Notes: generated by a model from the letters alone, not told the origin. Positions 9,008 to 16,798 are shown, counted from the first letter of the stretch. The stretch is 64,000 bases of DNA from Actinoplanes philippinensis (GCF_900113015.1 NZ_FONV01000002.1:1-64000), one strand, 5' to 3'. Numbers and translations are program-made.

Positions 9008-9115
9008 ATGTTTCTCGACATCCTTGTAGGCACGCTGCTGATCGTCTGCCTGGTGATCAGCGCCGCCGCGCTGACGCCGCCGATGCACCGGCGCCGTCGG
9101 CAGCGGCACGGCTGA
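9008..9115 (+). CDS. Predicted 35-residue single-pass membrane peptide
   Basis: The ATG at 9008 is preceded by GGGGG six bases upstream. The product is one hydrophobic segment (about residues 3-23, with one Cys) followed by P-P-M-H and a very basic tail (R-R-R-R-Q-R-H-G), which predicts N-out/C-in topology. It ends nine bases before a perfect 12-bp terminator hairpin, and the leader contains a TCGGCTG/CAGCCGA hairpin (8962-8981); both suggest a real transcript. No family is recognised. Position between the riboswitch leader of terC and the terminator might mean membrane-stress or metal regulation, but that is a guess. Confidence 0.5.
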   Translation: MFLDILVGTLLIVCLVISAAALTPPMHRRRRQRHG

Positions 9116-9123
9116 CCGAACAC

Positions 9124-9151
9124 GGAGCAGCCGCCGCGGGGCGGCTGCTCC
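9124..9151. terminator. Bidirectional terminator hairpin
   Basis: A perfect 12-bp inverted repeat (arms 9124-9135 and 9140-9151, loop GCGG) sits between the small membrane peptide gene and the convergent alpha/beta-hydrolase gene. There is no long U-run, as is common for actinobacterial terminators. Confidence 0.8.
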
Positions 9152-9156
9152 GTCCG

Positions 9157-9765
9157 TCAGATCAGGTCCTTCAAGGTGGCGGCGAACCGCGCCGGAGCGC
9201 GCAGATGCGGAAAGCCCGGCCGCTTCCCGGCTCGCGACTGCTTCCGGCCGGAGAACCAGCAGCGGTACGACCGGAGCAGACTCCCGTCCCAGCGCGCCAC
9301 CGCGAACTGCCGGTAGTGCTTCGGCACCCCCGCCAGATCGGCCGTCGCCCGGTGCCGTTCCGGGCAGTCCGGCGGCTCCGCGGCCGGCTCGTCGAAGGTC
9401 AGCACCGCCCGGGTCGCGTAGGAGTCGGCGAACGCCTCGGCCAGCAACGCCCCCTCGCCCTGCCCCACCAGGACCGGCGCCCGGTGCAGATCCAGGCCGT
9501 TGACCAGCACCGCCAGATCCCGGGCCAGGCCGGCGACGTCGTTCTCGCTGCGCGCCGCCGAGTGGCCGTGCCCCGGCAGATCGACGGCGATCACGCTGCA
9601 TGCGTCCCCGAGCTCGGCGGCGACCGGCCACCAGATCGTCCGGTCGTAGAAGAGGCCGTGCAACAGGACCACCGGCCGGCCGTACCGGCCCCAGCGGTCG
9701 TAGACGAGCAGATTCCTCGGAGTTCCGTGGGCATGGGTGGTGCGGCGCGGGGGCTGAGGATGCAC
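9157..9765 (-). CDS. Alpha/beta-hydrolase-fold protein lacking the nucleophilic serine
   Basis: About 202 residues from the GTG at 9765, chosen for AGGAAG nine bases upstream; the frame stays open to 9849. The fold is recognisable: V-V-L-L-H-G-L-F (oxyanion strand), I-A-V-D-L-P-G-H-G-H-S, then the elbow V-L-V-G-Q-G-E-G-A, and a terminal H-L-R-x-P-x-x-F helix that matches the usual catalytic-His region. In the elbow the canonical G-x-S-x-G is G-Q-G-E-G, so the serine is replaced by glycine. The cap and acid-residue region is about 60 residues shorter than usual. It is likely a non-hydrolytic pseudo-enzyme (binding or regulatory role) or a decaying gene. It is divergent from the MFS gene and shares its promoter region. 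Confidence 0.7.
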   Translation of the reverse strand: MHPQPPRRTTHAHGTPRNLLVYDRWGRYGRPVVLLHGLFYDRTIWWPVAAELGDACSVIAVDLPGHGHSAARSENDVAGLARDLAVLVNGLDLHRAPVLVGQGEGALLAEAFADSYATRAVLTFDEPAAEPPDCPERHRATADLAGVPKHYRQFAVARWDGSLLRSYRCWFSGRKQSRAGKRPGFPHLRAPARFAATLKDLI

Positions 9766-9792
9766 GGCGATGGTCTTCCTGATTCGGGGGGA

Positions 9793-9831
9793 CACCAAAC
9801 ATGCGCCGGTCTCCCCCGGTCCACCAAACAT
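9793..9831. repeat. Direct repeat CACCAAACAT in a divergent promoter region
   Basis: CACCAAACAT occurs at 9793-9802 and 9822-9831, 29 bases apart, each followed by a G/C run ending in GCCGG. It lies between the starts of the pseudo-hydrolase and the MFS transporter and is AT-richer than its surroundings, so it is a candidate operator. Confidence 0.35.
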
Positions 9832-9865
9832 TGCCGGGAATTGATCCACTACGGGCCACGGTCCG

Positions 9866-9871
9866 TATGGT
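9866..9871 (+). promoter_or_regulatory. Probable -10 element (TATGGT) of a leaderless MFS transcript
   Basis: TATGGT lies seven bases before the GTG at 9879. The same spacing recurs at other genes in this window and fits leaderless mRNAs starting at the start codon. Confidence 0.5.
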
Positions 9872-9878
9872 GGGGGCC

Positions 9879-11066
9879 GTGGCTGCTGCTCTGACCAACG
9901 CGCGTGCCCTCTCCCCGTGGCGGGCGATCCTCGGATTCGGGCTGGTCAGTCTGGCTGCCGACATGGTCTACGAGGGCGCCCGGTCGATCACCGGCCCCCT
10001 GCTCGCCGGGCTGGGCGCCTCCGCGCTCGTGGTCGGCGTCGTCACCGGCGCCGGCGAGGCCGCCGCGCTGCTGCTCCGGCTCGTGTCCGGGCCGCTCGCC
10101 GACCGCACCGCCCGCTACTGGGCGCTCACCATCACCGGGTACGGGCTGACCGCGGTGTGCGTACCGCTGCTGGCTCTCGCCCCGGCCCTCGGCGGCGCCG
10201 GGCTCGCCGTCGCCGCCCTGCTGATCGTCGCCGAGCGGATCGGCAAGGCGATCCGCTCACCGGCGAAGTCGGCGCTGCTCGCCGAGGCCGCCGGATCGGT
10301 CGGCCGGGGCCGCGGGTTCGCCGTTCACAAAGCCCTCGACCAGGTCGGCGCGTTCGCCGGGCCGCTGCTGGTCGCCGCCGGAGTCGCCGTCTCGGCCGGG
10401 GTGATCTGGCCGGCGCTGGCCGCGCTCGCCGTGCCGGGCGCCGCCGCCATGCTGCTGCTGGTCTGGATCAGCCGCCGTTTCCCGGCCCCGGCCCGGAAGG
10501 AGACACCCGGCACGGTGGCGGCCGGCCGGTTGCCACGCCGCTTCCACTGGTTCGCGATGTCCGCCGCCGCGGCCACCGGCGGCCTGGTCACCTTCGGTCT
10601 CCTCTCGTACCACGCCAGCCGGACCGGGCAGATCCCGGTCGCCCTGGTGCCGGTTCTCTACGCCGGGGCGATGGCCGCCGGCGCGGTCTCCGCCCTGGCC
10701 AGCGGGCACCTCTACGACCGGTGGGGCGCCCGGGTGCTGTATGCGCTGCCCGCCCTGGCCGCAGCCACACCCGCGCTCGCCCTCTCCGGCAGCGCCCCGG
10801 CCATCGTCACCGGCACGCTGCTCTGGGGCGCCGCCGTCGGCGTGCAGGACTCCACGGTGAAGGCGCTCGTCGCCGACCTGGTGCCGGCGCCCCGGCGGGC
10901 CACCGCCTACGGGGTCTTCGCCGCCGTGCAGGGTGTCGCCGCGCTCGCCGGCGGGCTGCTGGCCGGGGCGCTCTACGAGCATTCGCTGACCCTGCTGGCC
11001 GTCGTTCTCGCCGCCGCACAGCTCGTCTCGGTCGTCCTGCTCGCGGTGACGCTGAGAATGCGCTGA
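9879..11066 (+). CDS. MFS-type transporter
   Basis: 395 residues with about 12 membrane segments. The N-terminal A-D-M-V-Y-E-G-A-R-S-I segment and the loop R-L-V-S-G-P-L-A-D-R-T (about residues 60-72) match the MFS motif between TM2 and TM3; a second D-R-W-G-A-R motif opens the C-terminal half, giving the 6+6 pattern. The substrate is not predictable; related actinobacterial proteins are annotated as drug or unknown exporters. The start is placed at GTG 9879 because a TATGGT -10 box is seven bases upstream and the first helix begins soon after; ATG 9867 is the alternative. Divergent from the pseudo-hydrolase gene. Confidence 0.82.
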   Translation: MAAALTNARALSPWRAILGFGLVSLAADMVYEGARSITGPLLAGLGASALVVGVVTGAGEAAALLLRLVSGPLADRTARYWALTITGYGLTAVCVPLLALAPALGGAGLAVAALLIVAERIGKAIRSPAKSALLAEAAGSVGRGRGFAVHKALDQVGAFAGPLLVAAGVAVSAGVIWPALAALAVPGAAAMLLLVWISRRFPAPARKETPGTVAAGRLPRRFHWFAMSAAAATGGLVTFGLLSYHASRTGQIPVALVPVLYAGAMAAGAVSALASGHLYDRWGARVLYALPALAAATPALALSGSAPAIVTGTLLWGAAVGVQDSTVKALVADLVPAPRRATAYGVFAAVQGVAALAGGLLAGALYEHSLTLLAVVLAAAQLVSVVLLAVTLRMR

Positions 11067-11129
11067 TCGTTCGGCCGTCCGTCACAGGGCGGTCTCCTGC
11101 CGGATCGTGGCCCCGGTTCCCCTGTTCCC

Positions 11130-12278
11130 ATGCGCATCGCGCTCGTCACGGAATCGTTCCTGCCCGATGTCAACGGCGTCGCCAACTCGGTCGCGCGGAT
11201 GGCCGAACACCTGGCCCGCACCGGTCACGAGCCGCTGGTCGTGGCGCCCCTGCCGCCACCCGGATCGCGGGCGCCGCTGACCGGCCTGCCCTATCCGGTG
11301 GCCCGGGTCGCGTCCCTGCCGATGCCCGGCTATCCCCAGTTGCGGCTCGGCCTGCCCGCCCCGGCGCTGCACGCCGCCCTCCGCCGGCACGCCCCCGACG
11401 TGGTGCACCTGGCCAGCCCCTTCGTGCTCGGGGCGTGGGCGCAGGTCAGCGCGCGGACGCTGGGCGTGCCGTCGGTCGCCGTCTACCAGACCGACGTGGC
11501 CTCGTACGCCCGCGTCTACAAGGTACGGCTCACCGAGCGGATGGCGTGGCGGTGGATCCGCACCGTGCACAACGCCGCCGGGCGTACCCTCGCGCCGTCG
11601 TCCGAATCGGTCAGCGCCCTCGAGTCGCACGGCGTGCGGCGGGTGCACCTGTGGCGGCGCGGCGTCGACCTCGCCCGCTTCCACCCCGGCCGGCGCAGCG
11701 CCGGGATCCGCCGGGCCCTCGCCCCCGACGGCGAGGTGCTGGCCGGATTCGTCGGCCGGCTCGCCGCGGAGAAGGAGATCGGGCTGCTCGCCGGCGTCTC
11801 CCGGCTCCCCGGCGTACGGCTCGTCGTGGTCGGGGACGGCCCGCACGCCCCGATGCTGCGGCGGGCGCTGCCGGACGCGATCTTCCTCGGCGCCCGGCAC
11901 GGCGCCCAGCTCGCCCGGATCTACGCGTCCCTCGACGTGTTCGCCCACACCGGGCCGTACGAGACGTTCGGCCAGGCCGTGCAGGAGGCGATGGCCAGCG
12001 GGCTGCCGGTCGTCGCGCCGGCCGCCGGTGGCCCGCTCGACCTGGTCGACGACGGGCGGACCGGGTTCCTGGTCCCGCCGCACCGTGCCGACGGGTTCAC
12101 CGCGGCGGTCGCCCGGCTCGCCGCCGCGCCCGGCCTGCGGCACGCGATGGGGACGGCCGGGCGGGCGGCGGTGCACGGACGGAGCTGGGCGGCGATCGGT
12201 GACGAGCTGATCGGCCACTACCGGCAGGCGCTCGCCGGGCCGGTCCGGGCCGGCATCCCGGCCGGGGCGCCCGCCTGA
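11130..12278 (+). CDS. Glycosyltransferase family 4, MgtA/PimB-like mannosyltransferase
   Basis: 382 residues. The N-terminal half has T-E-S-F-L-P-D-V-N-G-V-A-N-S-V, H-L-A-S-P-F-V-L-G and Y-Q-T-D-V, all characteristic of the actinobacterial MgtA group (GDP-mannose-dependent mannosyltransferases acting on glycolipids). The C-terminal GT-B half has V-G-R-L-A-A-E-K-E and the donor-binding E-T-F-G-Q-A-V-Q-E-A-M-A-S-G-L-P-V-V-A. By family, it transfers mannose from GDP-mannose to a glucuronosyl-diacylglycerol or phosphatidylinositol-based acceptor at the inner membrane face. No clear ribosome site before the ATG. A strong structured element follows the stop. Confidence 0.85.
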   Translation: MRIALVTESFLPDVNGVANSVARMAEHLARTGHEPLVVAPLPPPGSRAPLTGLPYPVARVASLPMPGYPQLRLGLPAPALHAALRRHAPDVVHLASPFVLGAWAQVSARTLGVPSVAVYQTDVASYARVYKVRLTERMAWRWIRTVHNAAGRTLAPSSESVSALESHGVRRVHLWRRGVDLARFHPGRRSAGIRRALAPDGEVLAGFVGRLAAEKEIGLLAGVSRLPGVRLVVVGDGPHAPMLRRALPDAIFLGARHGAQLARIYASLDVFAHTGPYETFGQAVQEAMASGLPVVAPAAGGPLDLVDDGRTGFLVPPHRADGFTAAVARLAAAPGLRHAMGTAGRAAVHGRSWAAIGDELIGHYRQALAGPVRAGIPAGAPA

Positions 12279-12293
12279 CGTTCCCGGTTTGCG

Positions 12294-12361
12294 GGCCGGC
12301 TCGCTCTCACCGTCGCCCCCGGAGCCTCGAGGCAGCGAGCCGGCCGGACAGAGACGGTGAG
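12294..12361 (+). ncRNA. Candidate structured RNA: 12-bp and 9-bp stems in pseudoknot order
   Basis: Two perfect complementary pairs cross each other. Stem 1: GGCCGGCTCGCT (12294-12305) with AGCGAGCCGGCC (12334-12345). Stem 2: CTCACCGTC (12306-12314, in the stem-1 loop) with GACGGTGAG (12353-12361, outside). This is H-type pseudoknot topology with gaps of 0, 19 and 7 bases. A further GGGCAG-GA-CTGCCC hairpin (12364-12377) follows. It lies 15 bases after the mannosyltransferase stop, so stem 1 alone may be its terminator; the second stem is not explained by that. The rest of 12378-12474 holds further G/C-rich inverted repeats and no supported gene. Confidence 0.45.
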
Positions 12362-12474
12362 TGGGCAGGACTGCCCGGCGGGCGCGCTGAGGAGCGTGCC
12401 CCGGGACCGCGTCGCGGTGTGGTTCCGGGACTGTCCGGTTTCGGCGGGACGGGTTGGCGCGTACCGCAAAGGGT

Positions 12475-12480
12475 TAATCT
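12475..12480 (+). promoter_or_regulatory. Probable -10 element (TAATCT) of a leaderless P450 transcript
   Basis: TAATCT is followed by seven bases and then the GTG at 12488. TTGGCG at 12454-12459 may serve as a weak -35 (15-base spacer). Confidence 0.5.
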
Positions 12481-12487
12481 CCGCCGG

Positions 12488-13657
12488 GTGGACCTTGAGT
12501 TTTCGGACCCGTCGTTCGTCCAGGATCCCTATCCCGCGCTGGCGCGGCTGCGTGAGCAGGAGGCTCTGGGGTTTCATGAGCCGAGCGGGCGCTGGCTGGC
12601 GGTGAGCCACGCCGCGGTCGACGCCGTTCTGCGGGATCGGCGACTCGGGCGGTTCTGGCGTGACGAGGAGCCGGCGGCGGTCTTCGAGCCGTTCAATCTG
12701 CTGCACCGGCACCAGATGATGGAGAACGAGCCGCCGGTGCACACGCGGTTGCGGGCGCTGGTGGCGAAGGCGTTCGCGCGCGGGCACGTGGAGCGGCTGC
12801 GGGCGACGGTGGTGGCCGAGGCGACCGCCCTGGTGGACGCGGCGGGGCCGGATTTCGATCTGCTGACCGATCTCGCCGAGCCGCTGGCGGTGACGGTGAT
12901 CGCCGAGTTGCTGGGGGTTCCGGCGGAGGAGCGCGACCGGCTGCGGCCGTGGTCGGCGGCGATGGTCCGGATGTACGAGGTGAGCCGCACCCCCGAGGTC
13001 GAGGCCGCCGCGCTGGAGGCGTGCCGGGATTTCGCGCTGTACATGCGGGAGCTGGCCGCCCGCAAGGCCGCCGAGCCGGGCGACGATCTGATCAGTCATC
13101 TGGTGTCGGTGCGCGACGGCTCGGACCGGCTCTCCGCGGAGGAGCTGGTGGCGTCGGCGATCCTGCTGCTGAACGCGGGGCACGAGGCGTCGGTCAACGG
13201 GCTCGGCAACGGGATGGTGGCGCTGCTGGAGCATCCGCGGGAGCTGGCCCGGCTGCGTGCCGACCGGGAGCTGGTGCCGACGGCGGTGGAGGAGATGCTG
13301 CGGTACGACTCGCCGTCCCAGCTGTTCGTGCGGACGGCGGCGGCCGATGTGGAGATCGGCGGGGTGACCGTTCCGCAGGGGGCGGAGGTGGCGGCGCTGC
13401 TCGGAGCGGCGAACCGGGATCCGGCGGTCTTCGCCGACCCCGACCGGTTCGACGCGGGCCGCGTGCCGAACACGCACATGAGTTTCGGGGCGGGCCTGCA
13501 CTTCTGTCTCGGCGCGCCGCTCGCCCGGATCGAGATGCAGGCCGCCCTGACCGCTCTGCTCGATCACGCGCCCCGGCTGGAGCTGGCCGCCGAACCGGTC
13601 CGTAGCCCCGGTTTCGTGCTGCGCGGCTACGAGTCGGTGCGGCTGGACGTGATGTGA
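12488..13657 (+). CDS. Cytochrome P450
   Basis: 389 residues, usual length for a bacterial class I P450. The I-helix has A-G-H-E-A-S (about residue 215; the usual Thr pair is A-S), the K-helix has E-E-M-L-R, and the haem loop is F-G-A-G-L-H-F-C-L-G with Cys as the iron ligand (about residue 339). It is a haem monooxygenase needing ferredoxin and a reductase, neither of which is encoded nearby. The substrate is unknown. The GTG at 12488 is preferred because it directly precedes the conserved D-P-S-F-V-Q-D-P-Y-P start of this group and has a -10 box seven bases upstream. Confidence 0.93.
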   Translation: MDLEFSDPSFVQDPYPALARLREQEALGFHEPSGRWLAVSHAAVDAVLRDRRLGRFWRDEEPAAVFEPFNLLHRHQMMENEPPVHTRLRALVAKAFARGHVERLRATVVAEATALVDAAGPDFDLLTDLAEPLAVTVIAELLGVPAEERDRLRPWSAAMVRMYEVSRTPEVEAAALEACRDFALYMRELAARKAAEPGDDLISHLVSVRDGSDRLSAEELVASAILLLNAGHEASVNGLGNGMVALLEHPRELARLRADRELVPTAVEEMLRYDSPSQLFVRTAAADVEIGGVTVPQGAEVAALLGAANRDPAVFADPDRFDAGRVPNTHMSFGAGLHFCLGAPLARIEMQAALTALLDHAPRLELAAEPVRSPGFVLRGYESVRLDVM

Positions 13658-13668
13658 TCTCCGGACGG

Positions 13669-13674
13669 TAGGGT
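13669..13674 (+). promoter_or_regulatory. Probable -10 element (TAGGGT) of the lipid kinase gene
   Basis: TAGGGT with six bases to the GTG at 13681, the same leaderless arrangement seen at the P450 and ATPase genes. Confidence 0.45.
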
Positions 13675-13680
13675 CGGCCG

Positions 13681-14610
13681 GTGCGGACGAAGCAGGAGCT
13701 GACCGAGGACATCCGGCGCGACCGGCGGGCGGCGCTGGTCGTGAACGCGCGGTCGCGGCGTGGCCGGCAGCTCTACGCGGACGCGCACGCCCGTCTCGTC
13801 GCGGCCGGGTTCGAGCTGCTCGGGGCATATGCGGTGGACCGTCCCGGCGAGCTGGAGAAGTCGTTGACGGCCGCGCTCGCCCACCGGCCGGACCTGCTCG
13901 TCGCCGGCGGCGGCGACGGCACGATCAGCACGGCGGGGCGGATGCTCGCCCACCGCGACGTGGCTCTCGGTCTGCTTCCGCTCGGCACGACGAACAACTT
14001 CGCGCGTACGGTCGGAATCCTCCCCGATCTCGATGAGGCGGTCGCGACGCTCGTCGACGGCAAGGTCATCGACGTGGACCTGGGCATCGCCGGAGACATG
14101 CCGTTCACCAACCACGTCGGTGCGGGGCTCTCCGCCGAGATCATGATCAACGTGCCGAGCCGGTTGAAACGGGTGATCGGGCGGATCGCCTACCCGATCA
14201 CCGCGCTCGGCCTGCTCACCCGGCACCGCCCGCTGCGGGTCACGGTCCGCGCCGAGGGGCAGGAGATCGTCTTCACCACCCATCAGGTGTATGTGGCGAA
14301 CGGCGGCTTCCACGCCGGCCGCCCCATCACCGCGGACGCCCACGCCGACGACCGGCTGCTCGTCGCCTACCCGGTCGGCGGGGCGTCGAAGCTGGAACTG
14401 ATCCGCGAAACCGCCCGCAACGCGCTCACCGGTCATCGGCGTACGCTGCGTGACCAGCCGTTCCTCGCCGTCGGCGAACTGTGGCTGGACACCGACCGGC
14501 CGGCCCACGTCGAGGTCGACGGCGAGCCGTGCGGCGCCACACCGCTGCGCGTCGCCGTCGACGCCAACGCCCTCCGGATCATGGCCCCACCCGGCACCCC
14601 GGACCACTGA
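13681..14610 (+). CDS. Diacylglycerol/lipid kinase-family protein (DAGK catalytic domain)
   Basis: 309 residues. The nucleotide-binding loop G-G-G-D-G-T (about residues 78-83) and L-G-T-T-N-N-F-A-R (about 101-109) are the hallmarks of the DgkB/YegS/LCB5 kinase family. The later beta-sandwich half contains V-A-N-G-G-F-H-A-G-R and ends with D-G-E-P. It is predicted to phosphorylate a lipid alcohol such as diacylglycerol at the membrane using ATP. The start codon GTG has no ribosome site but has a TAGGGT box six bases upstream. The 3' end is followed by a long hairpin shared with the convergent gene. Confidence 0.88.
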   Translation: MRTKQELTEDIRRDRRAALVVNARSRRGRQLYADAHARLVAAGFELLGAYAVDRPGELEKSLTAALAHRPDLLVAGGGDGTISTAGRMLAHRDVALGLLPLGTTNNFARTVGILPDLDEAVATLVDGKVIDVDLGIAGDMPFTNHVGAGLSAEIMINVPSRLKRVIGRIAYPITALGLLTRHRPLRVTVRAEGQEIVFTTHQVYVANGGFHAGRPITADAHADDRLLVAYPVGGASKLELIRETARNALTGHRRTLRDQPFLAVGELWLDTDRPAHVEVDGEPCGATPLRVAVDANALRIMAPPGTPDH

Positions 14611-14611
14611 T

Positions 14612-14669
14612 CGTCCCAGACCCCGCTGGACGCCCGCGCTGCCGCGCACCCCTCGGGGTCAGTGGGACG
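14612..14669. terminator. Hairpin between convergent genes
   Basis: Arms CGTCCCAGACCCC (14612-14624) and GGGGTC-AG-TGGGACG (14655-14669) give 13 pairs with a two-base bulge and a 30-base loop. The right arm overlaps the last codons of the minus-strand gene. Confidence 0.6.
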
Positions 14670-15729
14670 GGTCGGTGATCTTGCTCAGCCAGGCGGCTGC
14701 CTCGGTGGCGGGCAGGGTCCGGTCGAGGCTGATCTCGGGGTGCATCAAGGGGTAGACGCGGCCGGTGTTCCAGGCGCGGGCGTAGGACGGACGGTCCAGG
14801 ACGACGACGCGGTGGCCGTCGAGGATCGGGATGTCGGCGGGACGGCCCTCGCCCCAGATCCGCTCGCCGTCGGCGCCGAAGAGTTCGAACTGGCCGCGTA
14901 CCCCACCGGCCGGCTGCAGGTCGGGGCCGTCGGTGGCGGCGGCGATCCACGCCGGGGCCGGGCGCTCGCCCTCGATCAGGCCCCGCGCCGGGTCGCCGAT
15001 CAGGGTGGCGGCGAGCAGCGTGTGCAGCTGGAAGTTGTCGCCGACGCCGCTGAGGGTGAGCCGGAACGCCCGCCCGGTGGGCCGGTGGACGACCAGGAAC
15101 GGCTCGTCGTCGACGACCCGCAGCAGCCCGTGGAGCCAGGGCGCCGCGTCGGCGTAACCGGACATGGCGTCGGCCGCGGCGGCCAGCCGGTCGCGGCCGG
15201 GGAACGCCTGGCGCACCCGTTTCTGCTGGAGCGGCAGGAGCAGGCTGGGGATCCAGTCGTCGACGGTGAAGAACGCCTCGGTGATCCCGATGCCCTCCTC
15301 CCGCCCGATCCCGGCCTGTGCGGCGGCCCGGGCGGCCCGGTCGATCAGCGCGTCCGCCTCCTCCTGGCTGCCGGGGGCCTCGAATGCGCCGCCGTCCTTC
15401 TCGGCCAGGACCGGGAACCGGACGGCCTGTTCGAGCCCGTCGGTGACCCGCTCGACGAGCACGTCCAGCAGCACGAACGGGTCGGCGCCGGCTTCGACGA
15501 GCCCGGCCGCGACCTGGGCGAGCTGTCCGCCGTTGCCGATCGACACCTGCCGGACCGCCGGGAGCAGCCGGCGGACCCCCTCGGTCAGCTCGGCGGGCCC
15601 GGCCGCGTCCAGTGAGCCGATGATGCCGCGCATCGCCGCCGAGGACGCGTCCTCGTCGAGGTCGATGACTCCCTGGGCCAGGTCGCCGCAGAATTCCGGC
15701 AACGTGCGCTTCTTACGCCTCCACCACAT
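14659..15729 (-). CDS. Conserved hypothetical cytoplasmic protein
   Basis: 356 residues from the ATG at 15729 (M-W-W-R-R-K-K-R), which is preferred over longer starts because the preceding residues look non-coding (Arg-rich). No signal peptide, membrane segment or recognised domain. The N-terminal half is acidic and helical (D-L-D-E-D-A-S-S-A-A-M-R-G-I); the C-terminal half is beta-rich with F-E-L-F-G-A-D-G-E-R-I-W-G-E-G. A family resembling large uncharacterised actinobacterial proteins is likely but I do not recognise it. It is convergent with the lipid kinase gene and followed by a shared hairpin. Confidence 0.7.
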   Translation of the reverse strand: MWWRRKKRTLPEFCGDLAQGVIDLDEDASSAAMRGIIGSLDAAGPAELTEGVRRLLPAVRQVSIGNGGQLAQVAAGLVEAGADPFVLLDVLVERVTDGLEQAVRFPVLAEKDGGAFEAPGSQEEADALIDRAARAAAQAGIGREEGIGITEAFFTVDDWIPSLLLPLQQKRVRQAFPGRDRLAAAADAMSGYADAAPWLHGLLRVVDDEPFLVVHRPTGRAFRLTLSGVGDNFQLHTLLAATLIGDPARGLIEGERPAPAWIAAATDGPDLQPAGGVRGQFELFGADGERIWGEGRPADIPILDGHRVVVLDRPSYARAWNTGRVYPLMHPEISLDRTLPATEAAAWLSKITDPSH

Positions 15730-15787
15730 CGGCGCATCGTAGGGGCGCGAGGCCGCGGCCCACAGGGCACCCCGCCCTCCGTGTCGT

Positions 15788-15900
15788 CTCAGCCGTTGGC
15801 GACGGCCTCGTCGTCGGGGCGTCGCCGGTCGCGGCGAGCACACCCGCTCAGGCGTTCGCGGCGGCCTTGTCGTCGGGGGCGTCGCCGGTCGCGGCGAGCG
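15788..15900. repeat. Tandem duplication of the 3' end of the TauE/SafE gene
   Basis: Copy 1 (15788-15840) and copy 2 (15847-15900) match over about 53 bases with a few substitutions and one missing G in copy 1. Copy 2 is the real 3' end of the exporter gene, including its stop codon. Copy 1 is a frameshifted relic just downstream with its own stop. Confidence 0.8.
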
Positions 15901-16798
15901 CCTCCGCCTCGGCGATGATCTGCTGCTCCTCGGCCGCGTTCTTGCGGTACTGCAGGACCGAGTAGACGATCGCGGCGGCCCAGGCGGCGTAGATGACGCC
16001 GTAGAACACGTAGCGGACCGCGTCCGGGGCCTCGATCCAGTCGCTGCGGAGCAGGGAGCGGGTGTTGGTCAGGATGATCACGCCGCCGACCGCGGCGCCG
16101 AGGACCCGCGGCGGGATGTGGCGGACCAGCCAGGCGGCGATCGGCGCGGCGATGACGCCACCGATCAGCAGGGCGAGGACCCAGCCGTAGTCGATGTTCT
16201 CGCTGCCGATGCCCCAGATGAAGCCGAGGCTCGCGGCGATGGCGACGAGGAACTCGCTGGTGTCGATCGAGCCGATCGTCTTGCGGGGCTCGAGCCGGCC
16301 GCTGGCCAGGATCGCCGGGGTGCCGACCGGGCCCCAGCCGCCGCCACCGGTGGCGTCGACGAAGCCGCCGACCAGGCCGAGCGGGGTGAGGAACCGCTTG
16401 CGCAACGGCTTGCCGAGCTGGCCCTTGGGCAGACCCTGGAAGGTGAACCGGATGAACACGTAGAGGCCGAGCACCAGCAGGATGATCGCCATCAGCGGGG
16501 CGGCGGTCTCGGTGGAGATGCTGGAGAGGAACGTGGCGCCGGCGAAGGCCCCGATCGCGCCCGGGACGCCGATCTTGAGGACGACCTTCCAGTCGACGTT
16601 GCCGAACCGCCAGTGCGAGAGGCCGGAGACCAGGGTGGTGCCGATCTCGGCGAGGTGCACCGTCGCGGAGGCGGCGGCCGGGTTGGTGCCGATCGCGAGG
16701 AGGAGCGTGGTCGAGGTCACGCCATAGGCCATGCCCAGGCTGCCGTCGACGAGCTGAGCACCCAACCCGACCAGGGCTAGGAGGAGGAGCTTCTGCAT
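15848..16798 (-). CDS. TauE/SafE-family anion exporter
   Basis: 316 residues, about eight membrane segments. The start has the family's G-A-Q-L-V-D-G-S-L-G-M-A-Y-G-V and the mid-protein repeat has G-L-V-G-G-F-V-D-A-T-G-G-G-G-W-G-P, the two inverted half-repeats of the TauE/SafE (DUF81) fold. Members export sulfite, sulfoacetate or other organosulfur anions. There is a soluble Ala/Glu-rich tail (about residues 285-316), whose coding end has been tandemly duplicated downstream. A likely promoter is about 50 bases upstream. No sulfur-assimilation genes are adjacent, so the substrate is inferred only by family. Confidence 0.9.
   Translation of the reverse strand: MQKLLLLALVGLGAQLVDGSLGMAYGVTSTTLLLAIGTNPAAASATVHLAEIGTTLVSGLSHWRFGNVDWKVVLKIGVPGAIGAFAGATFLSSISTETAAPLMAIILLVLGLYVFIRFTFQGLPKGQLGKPLRKRFLTPLGLVGGFVDATGGGGWGPVGTPAILASGRLEPRKTIGSIDTSEFLVAIAASLGFIWGIGSENIDYGWVLALLIGGVIAAPIAAWLVRHIPPRVLGAAVGGVIILTNTRSLLRSDWIEAPDAVRYVFYGVIYAAWAAAIVYSVLQYRKNAAEEQQIIAEAEALAATGDAPDDKAAANA

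Noticed and set aside
9801..9878. Longer N-terminus for the MFS transporter starting at 9801
   Set aside because: The extra residues have no coding character, overlap the operator-like repeats and lack a ribosome site; the -10 box fits the GTG at 9879.
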